Counted from the first letter of the stretch, positions 1 through 7,566 are shown. The stretch: 36,945 bases of DNA from an uncultured Phascolarctobacterium sp. (GCA_949295115.1 CASFJU010000015.1:1-36945), one strand, 5' to 3'. Program-made: numbers and translations. Notes: generated by a model not told the origin, from the letters alone.

Positions 1-1
1 G

Positions 2-268
<267 letters not shown>

Positions 269-306
269 TTTTAAAAGCCCCGGCTGATAAAATTAGCAGA
301 CAAAAT

Positions 307-343
307 TAAACACCCCGTTTCGTGAGAAGCGGGGTGTTTTTGT
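307..343 (+). terminator. Intrinsic terminator of the rpoC operon
   Basis: A perfect 7-bp stem (CACCCCG at 311-317 with CGGGGTG at 330-336) is extended inside by TTC/GAA around a GTGA loop and outside by AAA/TTT. A T-run follows directly. This is a classical Rho-independent terminator placed just after rpoC. Confidence 0.95.
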
Positions 344-400
344 ATAATATTTTATAGTATGCCCTGTTTATTTAGACTTTGTTAATTGATATTCTGTTTT

Positions 401-427
401 GAAGTGCAAATAAAAAATTTGCACTTC
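401..427. repeat. Perfect 10-bp inverted repeat in the rpoC-autotransporter gap
   Basis: GAAGTGCAAA (401-410) and TTTGCACTTC (418-427) are perfect reverse complements separated by 7 A/T bases. There is no T-run after it, so it is not an obvious terminator. It could be an operator for a dimeric regulator or an RNA hairpin. Its partner is unknown. Confidence 0.6.
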
Positions 428-455
428 GATGTTAATCACCTTAAAGTTGAAGCAT

Positions 456-500
456 AAAACGCTGTAAACCTGTGTGGCACAAGGCTTGCGGCGTTTTTTG
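456..500 (+). terminator. Second terminator-like hairpin
   Basis: AAAACGC at 456-462 pairs with GCGTTTT at 491-497, and an inner CCT-GTG/CAC-AGG stem closes around TGG. The 3' arm runs into TTTTTTGTTTT. It would stop read-through before the autotransporter promoter or end a short transcript. A further CAAGGC/GCCTTG inverted repeat (524-529 and 546-551) follows without a T-run. Confidence 0.5.
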
Positions 501-548
501 TTTTATCGGATTTTATAAAAAAACAAGGCAGATGGACAGCCTTTCGCC

Positions 549-577
549 TTGCGGATAAAAGTAAAATTTGATATAAT
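549..577 (+). promoter_or_regulatory. Sigma-A type promoter of the autotransporter
   Basis: TTGCGG at 549-554 and a perfect TATAAT at 572-577 are separated by exactly 17 bases, putting the transcript start near 584. The 5' leader also carries a 9-bp inverted repeat (AATTACTAA at 598-606, TTAGTAATT at 621-629) that ends about 15 bases before the ribosome binding site GAGGTG at 645-650. Confidence 0.7.
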
Positions 578-656
578 TGTGAAAAATAACTAACAATAAT
601 TACTAATATTAAATGAAGCTTTAGTAATTTGTTTTAATTTTCACGAGGTGATTAAG

Positions 657-3600
657 ATGAAAAGAAGGAAAAATTTAGAAAGGGCAGTTATTTTAGGCTT
701 ACTTTTAAGCACAAGCGTTTATGGCAGTGCGTGGGCGGAAACTGTAGAAATAAATCATATTACTGACAGTTTTAACGGAGAATATTCTACATCTGTAATT
801 GTTAAAGATGATAGCAATACTAGTGCTATTGAAATTAATGATAAAGAAGTAAGTATTACTACAACTAATTCTGAAGATGGTATAATTACTTTAGAATCAG
901 GTAAATATGGTATTCGTTTAGAAGGCGAGAGCAATGTTATTTTAACTGCAGCTCAAGATAATAAAATAATAGTTGATTTAGGTAGCGAAGATGATGCTGA
1001 CGGTATAAACGCTGTGAATGGAGCTTCTGGTAAAATCAACTTAATTGCTAATGGCAGCAATATTATTACAACTACTGGTGTTGGTACTGATGGTATTTAT
1101 ACTGATAAAGGCAATAACACAGAAATATTATTAAATGCAGCTAACGATAACCATAATAATGAAATTTATACCGGCAATAATGGTATTGACCATCGTGGAA
1201 ACAATAAAGTTACTTTGACTGCTAAAGGCGGCAATATTATTGATGCAGGTAAAGCTTATACAACTGCTGAAGGAGATGGTATTCGTATAGAAGGTAATGG
1301 TAACGTTGAATTAAATGCTCAATATAACAAAATAACAGCTTCTGATGAAGGACTTTATATTCACAATAATTCTGGTGAGAACGTAGAAATTGAATTAATT
1401 GCTTCCGGTACGGATGAGAATGGTTATGGTAACTATATTAATGCTAATGATAATGGCATTGAAATTACAAAAGGCGCGGCAAATGTAACGGCCAATGCCG
1501 GTGCTAACTATGTTTATGGTGAAAAAAGTGCTGTTTATAATCATGGTTCCGGTGCTATTACTATCAGTGCAACAGCAGGAGCAGGTGATGAAGGTATTTC
1601 TACACTTGCAAATTATGAATATTACAACAACAAATTAGTTGGCGGGGAAAATGGTGTTCAGTCCGATTCTACTGGTACGACTAATGTTTTTGCTGATAAT
1701 GATAACACCATTGCTGGTACTAAAAATGGTATTTTATCTAACGGTGCTGGGACTATTACAGTTACAGCTGGAAACAATAATATTATAGGGCAGTACACTG
1801 ATGAAACAGGAAAAATTACTATAAGCAAAAAGGGTATTAATGCAACTGATGGTACAGTTGATATATCTTCGACTAATAATACAGGAATATATGGTCAAGA
1901 AGAAGCAATTTATAATAAAGAAGCTAGTATTATTGTCGAAGCAGGTAAAAATATTGTAGTAAAAGCAGAAAACAAAAATAATCAAAGTGTTGCTATTTCT
2001 AATGATAATGCAACATTAAATTTAAATGCTGAAAATATAAGTATTAGTGCTGAAGGCGCAATGGCCAAGGCTATTAGTAACAACAATAATGGTAATGTAA
2101 CTATGGAAGCTGATAATAATATAATAATTTCAGCCAAAGGTACATTGATGGGATATGGTATTTATACTGAAGGTTCAGCTAATACAGAAATAACTAATAC
2201 AAATGGATTAACTTATATTACAGCAGAAGGCAGCAGTGAGTCTATGGGTATTATTGTTAAATTGGGTAATGCTCAAACTAAAACAATAGTTAATAGTAAG
2301 TTAGGAAATATTATAAAAGCTGGTAAATATGCTGTTCGTAGTGAAGGTTCTAATGATACATTAATTGCAATAAAAGCAGAAGAAGGTAGCAATATTTTAG
2401 AGGCGCTTTCCGGTGAAACGCTTTCTTCTAACGGCGGTGCAATTAATTTATCTGCAGCAGAAAGCAACTTTGTAATAAGCGATAAAAGCAGCGCAATATT
2501 TACAAGCAGTAAAAGTGCAAGTGTAACATTAACTGGTAAGCAAAATTATATAACAGGTGTAGATGGCATTGAAAATACTAAAAATGGTAGGGTTAGTTTA
2601 ACTGCAACTGGCGATAATAATAGTATTTTTGCTATAAAAACAGGCGTTAGTTTAATAAACTCTGATAGTAGTGCACAAACTGATACGTCGTTAGTGAATT
2701 TAATTACTGATGAAAATAATGAAATTTATAGCAATGATAAAGCTATATATACAGAAGGTTCAAAATCAGTAGATAATGCTGGTACAGTAACATTAGATGC
2801 AAATAATAATACTTTGGTTGCTGGAAAAACTGGCGTAGAAACAAATGTACGCACTTCTGTTAATTTAGATGCGGATAAAGATAATAATATTCAGGTTGGT
2901 AATGTTATAGAATTTATAGATGAAACTACCAAAGCAGAAAGTTATTTCGGTGACGGAATTGCAATTAAAGCAAATGATGAAGGTGTAGTAACATTAAGTG
3001 CTGGTGAAGTAAACAATATTTATGGTGCTGTACATGCAACCGGAAGCGGAAATAAGGCAGTTAAAACTCCTACTAACGTAACTTTAAAAGCAGATGTAAA
3101 TACTATTCATTCTGCTGCCACAATTACTAATGCTGGTGATATTGACACAACAACACAAAAAGATAACAAATTTTATGGTAAAGAATTTGTATCTTCTCTT
3201 TATGCCGAAGACGGTGCTCATATTGAATTAACCGGTAAAAACTTTGTAGGTACTTATGCTAACAATACAGAGCCAGATATGTTGGAACGTACTGTTTGGG
3301 CGTATAATGAAGGTGTTATTGATATTACTGGTGCAACACAAATTTCTACTAATCGTTACAGCACCAGCCCGAATAGTGCCGACGTAGCTGTTGCTGCCGG
3401 TACTGCAACAGGATTAACTTCTGATAAAGTTACCGGGTTTAATGGTACAAGAGCGGAAGTAAATGTTAAGTATGATGATTTTGCTAATGGCAGTGCTTCT
3501 TATATCAGCGGCGATATTCTTTCTGCTTATGCCGGTTTAGTTAACATTGATAGCGATAACAAAAATGCAGGCATTAGTATTGAAGGCAACCTGCTTGCCG

Positions 3601-5423
3601 GTAATAACGGTATTTTAAATGTTGATATCGGTAAGAGCGGTATTTTAACCGGCCGTGCTGACGATTATGGTGATGCCGGTGTAGTTAATAATTTTGAAGC
3701 TGACGAAGCAAATGAACATCAGGAATTTTATAACCCGGCATTTAGCAGTACGATTTATAAAGGCGGCCGTGTAGACCTTGGCATGGGTGCAGGTTCAAAA
3801 TGGTATGTAACCGGTCAAAGCTGGATTACAACTATTGATACTTCGGAGGCAAACGGTAATACACCCGAAGAACGTGCTACTATTGATCTTGTAACTGAAT
3901 ACAAAGATAAAGACGGCGGTGATATAGCAGCCCATGCTTTGACTGTTTATGACTTTAAAGGTGACGCTGACTTTTTGATGAACCTTAGCGGCAACAGGGC
4001 AGATACCGATATGTTGTATATGAAACATGCTGATGGTGATTACCGTATTATGCTTGATGAGGATATTACTTCAACGGATATCAATCAGGATAAAGAAGGT
4101 AATGAATACAGCGGTTTGCGTTTTGCAACGGTTGGTGCAGATAGTGATGTAACTTTTAGCGTAGGCAGCTATGATAATGGTGGTGCATTTAACGTAGAAT
4201 ACGAAGTTGGGAAAGATGTATATGGTTCTGCCGAAACTGCCCACGAAAATGAAGCATATAACGGTACTGAACTTAACGGTGGTAAACCCGGCGATAATAT
4301 GGTTGATAATTTCTTCGGTAGCGAAGGTGAACCTGTTACTGATGAGAGCGCTAACGAAGGCGGCATCAGTACAGCATCTGCAAACGGTATTATGCTGATG
4401 AACGAAGAAGTTGAAACATTTGCCGATGAAGAAAATAATGCAAATGAATATAATGCCATCAACCATAAAATAATTGCAATTAAAGATACCGAACTTAACG
4501 ATACCGGCGAAACTATCCTTAACATGAGCCGTGCTAATTACAGCAATGCTATTTACATGGATAGATTAAACAAACGTCTTGGTGAAGCACGTTACATTAA
4601 CGATGACCCCGAAGAAGATGAGGGCATGTGGGTACGTATCCGACATGACAGAATTGGCAAGGATGACGCATATCGCAGCCAGAACACCATGTATGAACTG
4701 GGCTATGACAAAAAGCAGGACTGCGATAACGGCGAACGCCGCGTAGGTTTTGCGGTTGACTACATGCATGGCGATACCGGTTACACCGATATTGCAGGCA
4801 AGGGCGAAATTGACCGTTACGGTTTATGGCTGTATGATACATGGATGGGCGATAAAGGCCACTATGTAGACTATGTTGCTAAATGGGGACACCTTGACAA
4901 CGATTTTGAAGTTTATACCATGCGTAACGGCGATAAAGTAACCGGCGATTACAGCAACAATGTATTCAGCGTAAGCGCAGAATATGGACGCAAGAAAGAT
5001 ATCGGCAACGATTGGTATTTTGAGCCGCAGGCACAGCTGCAGCTGGCGCGTGTAACCGGCGCTGATTACACAACTAATCAGGGTACTAAAGTAAGCGTTG
5101 ACGGCATCAACAGCTTAATTGGCCGCGCAGGTTTCCGCATTGGTAAGGACTTTGGCGAAGAAAAACAGAGCACGCTGTACTTTAAAGCTGACGTATTGCA
5201 TGAATTCCTTGGCGATCAGGATGTATATGTAATGGATAAATCCACCGATAACAAATGGGCAGGAATTAGCTACGATAACGAAGGTACCTGGTATGACATT
5301 GGTATCGGTTATGCGGCAATGATGAGCAAGAGCAGCTATGCGTTTATTGATTTGGAACAGTCCTTCGGCAACGATAACGACGATACTTATCAGATTAACG
5401 CAGGCGTACGCTGGACGTTCTAA
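657..5423 (+). CDS. Large type V autotransporter (outer-membrane beta-barrel with beta-helix passenger)
   Basis: This is a 1588-residue surface protein. A Sec signal peptide (basic MKRRKN, hydrophobic core, cleavage after SAWA at about residue 27) leads into a passenger of roughly 1260 residues. The passenger is rich in Asn, Gly, Thr and Ala, with imperfect repeats built around short N-G-I and I-T-A type strands, as expected for a right-handed beta-helix. From about residue 1320 the sequence becomes an autotransporter beta-domain with alternating aromatic strands, ending in the outer-membrane signature W-T-F. I chose ATG 657 because GAGGTG at 645-650 is well spaced for it; GTG 648 overlaps that ribosome binding site. 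The passenger is much richer in A+T (TTA, AAT, GGT codons) than the barrel. Adhesion or biofilm function is plausible but inferred only from the architecture. The gene is monocistronic. Confidence 0.9.
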   Translation: MKRRKNLERAVILGLLLSTSVYGSAWAETVEINHITDSFNGEYSTSVIVKDDSNTSAIEINDKEVSITTTNSEDGIITLESGKYGIRLEGESNVILTAAQDNKIIVDLGSEDDADGINAVNGASGKINLIANGSNIITTTGVGTDGIYTDKGNNTEILLNAANDNHNNEIYTGNNGIDHRGNNKVTLTAKGGNIIDAGKAYTTAEGDGIRIEGNGNVELNAQYNKITASDEGLYIHNNSGENVEIELIASGTDENGYGNYINANDNGIEITKGAANVTANAGANYVYGEKSAVYNHGSGAITISATAGAGDEGISTLANYEYYNNKLVGGENGVQSDSTGTTNVFADNDNTIAGTKNGILSNGAGTITVTAGNNNIIGQYTDETGKITISKKGINATDGTVDISSTNNTGIYGQEEAIYNKEASIIVEAGKNIVVKAENKNNQSVAISNDNATLNLNAENISISAEGAMAKAISNNNNGNVTMEADNNIIISAKGTLMGYGIYTEGSANTEITNTNGLTYITAEGSSESMGIIVKLGNAQTKTIVNSKLGNIIKAGKYAVRSEGSNDTLIAIKAEEGSNILEALSGETLSSNGGAINLSAAESNFVISDKSSAIFTSSKSASVTLTGKQNYITGVDGIENTKNGRVSLTATGDNNSIFAIKTGVSLINSDSSAQTDTSLVNLITDENNEIYSNDKAIYTEGSKSVDNAGTVTLDANNNTLVAGKTGVETNVRTSVNLDADKDNNIQVGNVIEFIDETTKAESYFGDGIAIKANDEGVVTLSAGEVNNIYGAVHATGSGNKAVKTPTNVTLKADVNTIHSAATITNAGDIDTTTQKDNKFYGKEFVSSLYAEDGAHIELTGKNFVGTYANNTEPDMLERTVWAYNEGVIDITGATQISTNRYSTSPNSADVAVAAGTATGLTSDKVTGFNGTRAEVNVKYDDFANGSASYISGDILSAYAGLVNIDSDNKNAGISIEGNLLAGNNGILNVDIGKSGILTGRADDYGDAGVVNNFEADEANEHQEFYNPAFSSTIYKGGRVDLGMGAGSKWYVTGQSWITTIDTSEANGNTPEERATIDLVTEYKDKDGGDIAAHALTVYDFKGDADFLMNLSGNRADTDMLYMKHADGDYRIMLDEDITSTDINQDKEGNEYSGLRFATVGADSDVTFSVGSYDNGGAFNVEYEVGKDVYGSAETAHENEAYNGTELNGGKPGDNMVDNFFGSEGEPVTDESANEGGISTASANGIMLMNEEVETFADEENNANEYNAINHKIIAIKDTELNDTGETILNMSRANYSNAIYMDRLNKRLGEARYINDDPEEDEGMWVRIRHDRIGKDDAYRSQNTMYELGYDKKQDCDNGERRVGFAVDYMHGDTGYTDIAGKGEIDRYGLWLYDTWMGDKGHYVDYVAKWGHLDNDFEVYTMRNGDKVTGDYSNNVFSVSAEYGRKKDIGNDWYFEPQAQLQLARVTGADYTTNQGTKVSVDGINSLIGRAGFRIGKDFGEEKQSTLYFKADVLHEFLGDQDVYVMDKSTDNKWAGISYDNEGTWYDIGIGYAAMMSKSSYAFIDLEQSFGNDNDDTYQINAGVRWTF

Positions 5424-5427
5424 AAAA

Positions 5428-5577
5428 TTGCAAAAGGTTGCACTATTGCAACAGCGCAAAAATGCTGTGCCTCCTCCGATTCCGTCCGGGCTTCGCGGCC
5501 GTACTCCCGTAGGATAATGCCCTAAATTTTGCCGGCACAGTTTTTGACTGTTGTTTTATAGCACAAGCCTTTTGCAA
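5428..5577. repeat. Nested long inverted-repeat element (MITE-like or structured RNA)
   Basis: Four arm pairs nest around a G+C-rich core: TTGCAAAAGG (5428-5437) with CCTTTTGCAA (5568-5577), CAACAG (5449-5454) with CTGTTG (5548-5553), AAAAA (5458-5462) with TTTTT (5541-5545), and CTGTGCC (5465-5471) with GGCACAG (5534-5540). A small local hairpin GTTGCA/TGCAAC lies at 5437-5452. The core (about 5472-5530) holds no ORF. The whole can fold as one 150-nt hairpin. It could be a miniature mobile element, a repeated intergenic palindrome, or a small RNA. Confidence 0.55.
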
Positions 5578-5596
5578 CCAAATCAAATGTAAAAAC

Positions 5597-5627
5597 ACAA
5601 AAGGGAGTTTTTGCTCCCTTTTGTTTA
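5597..5627 (+). terminator. Intrinsic terminator after the autotransporter
   Basis: A perfect 11-bp stem (ACAAAAGGGAG at 5597-5607, CTCCCTTTTGT at 5614-5624) encloses a 6-base loop and runs into TTT. A plausible -10 element for the next gene, TATAAT, lies at 5649-5654; no good -35 accompanies it. Confidence 0.9.
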
Positions 5628-5672
5628 AAAAGCAAAATCATATCAATTTATAATACGAAAAGTGGTGAAATA

Positions 5673-6014
5673 ATGATTAAAAGAGAATTGCCTTTCAGCA
5701 AGGCGGTAATAAAAAAATATGTCGGTGACGGTGAAATTGAATTTGTCAATTACATGCCGCGCAGCAAAAGCGGTGCGCGCGATTTGGAAATTAAGGCAAT
5801 TTATGACGACGGCACGCGCAAAATAATAGTGCTGCACGATTACGCAGTGAACGTACAAGGTGAAGAAATTGAAGTGCGAGGCTTTACCGGCAAGGAAGAA
5901 CGCAATGAGGAAATTCGCCGTTTATACAGCGAAAAGAATTTATCGCAGGTGTTTCTGGCAAACTTTTTCGGTATGTCCCAACCTGCTATATCAATAATTA
6001 TCAACAAAAAATAA
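5673..6014 (+). CDS. Small hypothetical protein with a C-terminal helix-turn-helix
   Basis: The product is a 113-residue protein I cannot assign to a named family. Residues 1-75 form a mixed alpha/beta region with no motif I recognise. Residues from about 78 to the C-terminus (NEEIRRLYSEKNLSQVFLAN, then FFGMSQPAISIII) have the spacing of a helix-turn-helix of the XRE or resolvase kind, in which the second helix would sit at MSQPAISII. DNA binding is therefore likely, though no target is known. The ATG follows GTGGTG with usual spacing, and the gene lies alone between two terminators, directly upstream of the type I toxin locus. Whether it regulates that locus or itself is open. Confidence 0.7.
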   Translation: MIKRELPFSKAVIKKYVGDGEIEFVNYMPRSKSGARDLEIKAIYDDGTRKIIVLHDYAVNVQGEEIEVRGFTGKEERNEEIRRLYSEKNLSQVFLANFFGMSQPAISIIINKK

Positions 6015-6015
6015 A

Positions 6016-6063
6016 AAGAGCAATACCGGTTTCATATAATCTGTAAAACTGGTATTGCTTTTT
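6016..6063 (+). terminator. Intrinsic terminator after the helix-turn-helix gene
   Basis: AGCAATACCGGTTT (6019-6032) pairs with AAACTGGTATTGCT (6046-6059) with one G-T pair and a 13-base loop, followed by five T. Its 3' arm contains the TTGCTT that serves as -35 of the following toxin promoter, so the two signals overlap. Confidence 0.9.
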
Positions 6064-6083
6064 GGTTTAAAGGCTGTTACAAT
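6055..6083 (+). promoter_or_regulatory. Promoter of the holin-like toxin mRNA
   Basis: TTGCTT (6055-6060) and TACAAT (6078-6083) are separated by 17 bases. The transcript would start near 6090, exactly at the left arm of the long inverted repeat that encloses the toxin gene. Confidence 0.65.
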
Positions 6084-6142
6084 ATTACAGCACGGAGTAT
6101 TGGTGAATCGGTTTTCCACTCCACAAGAGTGGGGGTGGTACT

Positions 6143-6220
6143 ATGACGGTGTTTGAATGTTTATCTTTGATGATAGCATTTGCCACTTTAGTGGTACTTA
6201 TTCTTTCATCCCGTAAATAA
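6143..6220 (+). CDS. Holin-like type I toxin peptide
   Basis: This 25-residue ORF reads MTVFECLSLM followed by a hydrophobic helix (about residues 8-21) and a basic S-S-R-K tail. The M-T-V-x-E-x-L-x-L-M start and single membrane helix are characteristic of the holin-like type I toxins of Firmicutes (the Hol-Tox family, related to Bacillus BsrE/BsrG/TxpA). Such peptides insert into the cytoplasmic membrane and stop growth when not silenced. A strong GGGGGTGG Shine-Dalgarno (6131-6138) precedes ATG 6143, but its first bases are paired in the hairpin CCACTC (6116-6121)/GAGTGG (6127-6132), which would hold translation down. The gene sits inside a 14-bp perfect inverted repeat (6089-6102 and 6307-6320). 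Family membership is recognised from motif and context; toxicity here is inferred. Confidence 0.85.
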   Translation: MTVFECLSLMIAFATLVVLILSSRK

Positions 6221-6227
6221 CGGCATG

Positions 6228-6317
6228 AAAAAAACCGCATAACACGGTTACGCGGCTTCTCTCTGAACTAAAAATTTACGTAGGGAAGACCGATGCGACC
6301 AAACATCAATACTCCGT
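6228..6317 (-). ncRNA. Antisense antitoxin RNA of the type I toxin
   Basis: On the minus strand a near-consensus promoter (TTGAAA at 6347-6352, 17-bp spacer, TATAAT at 6324-6329, given as plus-strand positions) points toward the toxin. Transcription would start near 6317. A minus-strand hairpin (CCGC/GCGG and TAAC/GTTA, 6235-6255) followed by seven T (6228-6234) would end it, giving an RNA of about 90 nt. It overlaps only the 3' untranslated part of the toxin mRNA, the converging arrangement known from txpA/RatA and bsrG/SR4. No transcript evidence is available from sequence alone. Confidence 0.7.
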
Positions 6318-6323
6318 GCTTTT

Positions 6324-6352
6324 ATTATACTTGTTTAAGCGTAAAATTTCAA
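6324..6352 (-). promoter_or_regulatory. Promoter of the antisense antitoxin RNA
   Basis: Read on the minus strand this is TTGAAA-N17-TATAAT, stronger than the toxin promoter (TTGCTT-N17-TACAAT). This is consistent with the excess of antitoxin RNA usual in type I systems. Confidence 0.7.
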
Positions 6353-6366
6353 GAACAAACTATAAG

Positions 6367-6408
6367 CCTGTATGGTTATCGTAAGGATTTCCATGCGGGT
6401 TTTTTATT
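6367..6408 (+). terminator. Plus-strand terminator abutting the efflux gene
   Basis: CCTGTATGG (6367-6375) pairs with CCATGCGGG (6391-6399) using two G-T pairs, followed by TTTTTTATTTT. It would stop toxin-mRNA read-through before the convergently transcribed efflux gene, whose stop codon lies at 6409. Confidence 0.75.
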
Positions 6409-7311
6409 TTAAAAATTATGATGTGTTTCGCTGCAGGGGTTGATGTGCACCATGCAGTGCTTGACTTTGGGGAAGTTCTGTTCAATCTGTTCATGGATAT
6501 TTTCGGCGATGGCGTGGGCTTCGTACAGCGTTAAATGGTCGTCGGCGCTTACTTCCACGTCCACATAAACGCGCGAGCCGAAAATGCGGGTTTGCAGCTT
6601 GTCCACATGGTCAACGCCGTGCTGCGCGGCGATAAGCTGCTGCATTTTTTCTACGGTTTCTTCGTCGCAGCTGCGGTCTACCATGCGGTCAATGGCGTCG
6701 GTGAACACGTCGTACGCGCCTTTAATAATCATCAGGCAGATGACAATGGCTGCCAGCGGGTCAAAAATGGGGTAGCCCATCATGGCGCCGCTGATGCCGA
6801 TAAGGCTGCCGACGGAGGTTAAAGCGTCGTTTCGGTGGTGCAGGGCATCCGCCAAAAGCGCGCCGCTGTTGATTTTTTTGGCAACGCCGCGGGTGTACCA
6901 GTACATGCCTTCCTTGCTGACAATAGCCAAAAGAGCTACGGCAAGGGTGATGGCATCCGGCACGGCCAGTTCGCCTTCGCTGCTGAAGTGCAGTATCTTC
7001 TGCACACCGGCAAAGCCGATGCCGACGCCCGCAATTGCCAGCAGCGCCGACATGATGATAGATGCGACACATTCCATGCGCTCATGCCCGTACTGGTGTT
7101 CCGGGTCGGAATCCTTGCCGGAAATTTTTATGCCGGCCATGACGATGAGGTTGCTGAAAATATCCGACGCCGAATCGACCGCGTCGGAAACGAGGGCGGC
7201 GGAATGCCCCAGAATGCCTGCCGCAAATTTGGACGCCGCTAAAAGCACGTTCAGCGCAATGCCTTTTTTGACGGTATCAAGCGCGAGGCTTTGGTTATTA
7301 TGGTTTTGCAT
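6409..7311 (-). CDS. Cation diffusion facilitator metal efflux protein
   Basis: This 300-residue inner-membrane antiporter exports divalent metal ions in exchange for protons. It has six predicted membrane segments and a soluble C-terminal metal-binding domain rich in His and Asp. The transport-site residues look like those of the Fe/Zn group (FieF/YiiP): D-S-A-S-D in helix 2 and H-H-R-N-D in helix 5. I chose the start M-Q-N-H-N-N at 7311 because AAGGAGA lies just upstream; the open frame extends 73 codons further but runs through the riboswitch. A NiCo riboswitch precedes it, and the divergent operon encodes ferrous iron uptake. Iron (or Co/Ni) export is therefore the likely role; the exact metal cannot be read from sequence. 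Confidence 0.9.
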   Translation of the reverse strand: MQNHNNQSLALDTVKKGIALNVLLAASKFAAGILGHSAALVSDAVDSASDIFSNLIVMAGIKISGKDSDPEHQYGHERMECVASIIMSALLAIAGVGIGFAGVQKILHFSSEGELAVPDAITLAVALLAIVSKEGMYWYTRGVAKKINSGALLADALHHRNDALTSVGSLIGISGAMMGYPIFDPLAAIVICLMIIKGAYDVFTDAIDRMVDRSCDEETVEKMQQLIAAQHGVDHVDKLQTRIFGSRVYVDVEVSADDHLTLYEAHAIAENIHEQIEQNFPKVKHCMVHINPCSETHHNF

Positions 7312-7324
7312 ATAGGTTCTCCTT

Positions 7325-7416
7325 AAAATAAAACACATCTGCGGATATTGTTTGTCCCGCAGATGTGAGAGTTTCTGCTGCCGTAAGGCCCGGCCGTTAA
7401 TGGCCTGTTCAGTTTG
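7325..7416 (-). promoter_or_regulatory. NiCo (czcD) riboswitch with intrinsic terminator
   Basis: Read on the minus strand, the leader contains in order AACTGAACAGGCC, GGCCGGGCC, GGCAGCAGA and CATCTGCGGGACA. These are the conserved junction blocks of the czcD/NiCo RNA as I remember them from the solved Erysipelotrichaceae structure. In the aptamer GCAGA pairs with TCTGC. The same TCTGC segment can instead form a 10-bp terminator stem (ACATCTGCGG with CCGCAGATGT, plus-strand arms at 7335-7344 and 7357-7366) followed by GTTTTATTTT. The two folds exclude each other, so metal binding should turn the efflux gene on. The class was first described as a Co/Ni sensor and later reported to respond to Fe(II). 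Confidence 0.85.
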
Positions 7417-7449
7417 CTTTTTAGCTTGTAGTGCAAAAAGTTTATTTAA

Positions 7450-7478
7450 ATTGTAATAAGGCTTTGATTTTTTGTCAA
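7450..7478 (-). promoter_or_regulatory. Promoter of the riboswitch-efflux transcript
   Basis: On the minus strand TTGACA (plus positions 7473-7478) and TACAAT (7450-7455) are separated by 17 bases. The start would be near 7443, about 30 bases before the aptamer. Confidence 0.75.
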
Positions 7479-7504
7479 GCCTGTTTTGTAAAAGTTTATT
7501 TAAC

Positions 7505-7524
7505 ATAAGTTTACTAAAACTTAT
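7505..7524. promoter_or_regulatory. Palindromic operator candidate overlapping the feo -35
   Basis: ATAAGTTT (7505-7512) and AAACTTAT (7517-7524) are perfect inverted arms around ACTA. The right arm shares its last base with the feo -35 hexamer TTGACA. The position fits a repressor site for a metalloregulator such as Fur or a DtxR-type protein. Which regulator binds it cannot be decided here. Confidence 0.5.
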
Positions 7525-7552
7525 TGACAAAATACGTTAGCGGTAGTAAACT
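7524..7552 (+). promoter_or_regulatory. feo operon promoter
   Basis: A perfect TTGACA (7524-7529) is followed after 17 bases by the weaker TAAACT (7547-7552). The -10 lies inside a small palindrome GTAGT-AA-ACTAC (7543-7554). Confidence 0.65.
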
Positions 7553-7566
7553 ACAGAATGTAGATA

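Noticed and set aside
648..656. GTG start of the autotransporter three codons upstream
   Set aside because: The GTG is part of the ribosome binding site GAGGTG; ATG 657 has the correct spacing and starts a normal signal peptide.
657..3400. Nucleotide-level repeat array in the autotransporter passenger
   Set aside because: Units are degenerate at the DNA level and fit beta-helix rungs at the protein level; I see no exact tandem repeats.
7312..7530. Longer N-terminus of the efflux protein (73 extra codons)
   Set aside because: The extension lies across the riboswitch and its terminator, lacks a ribosome site, and does not resemble the family N-terminus. The start at 7311 has AAGGAGA.
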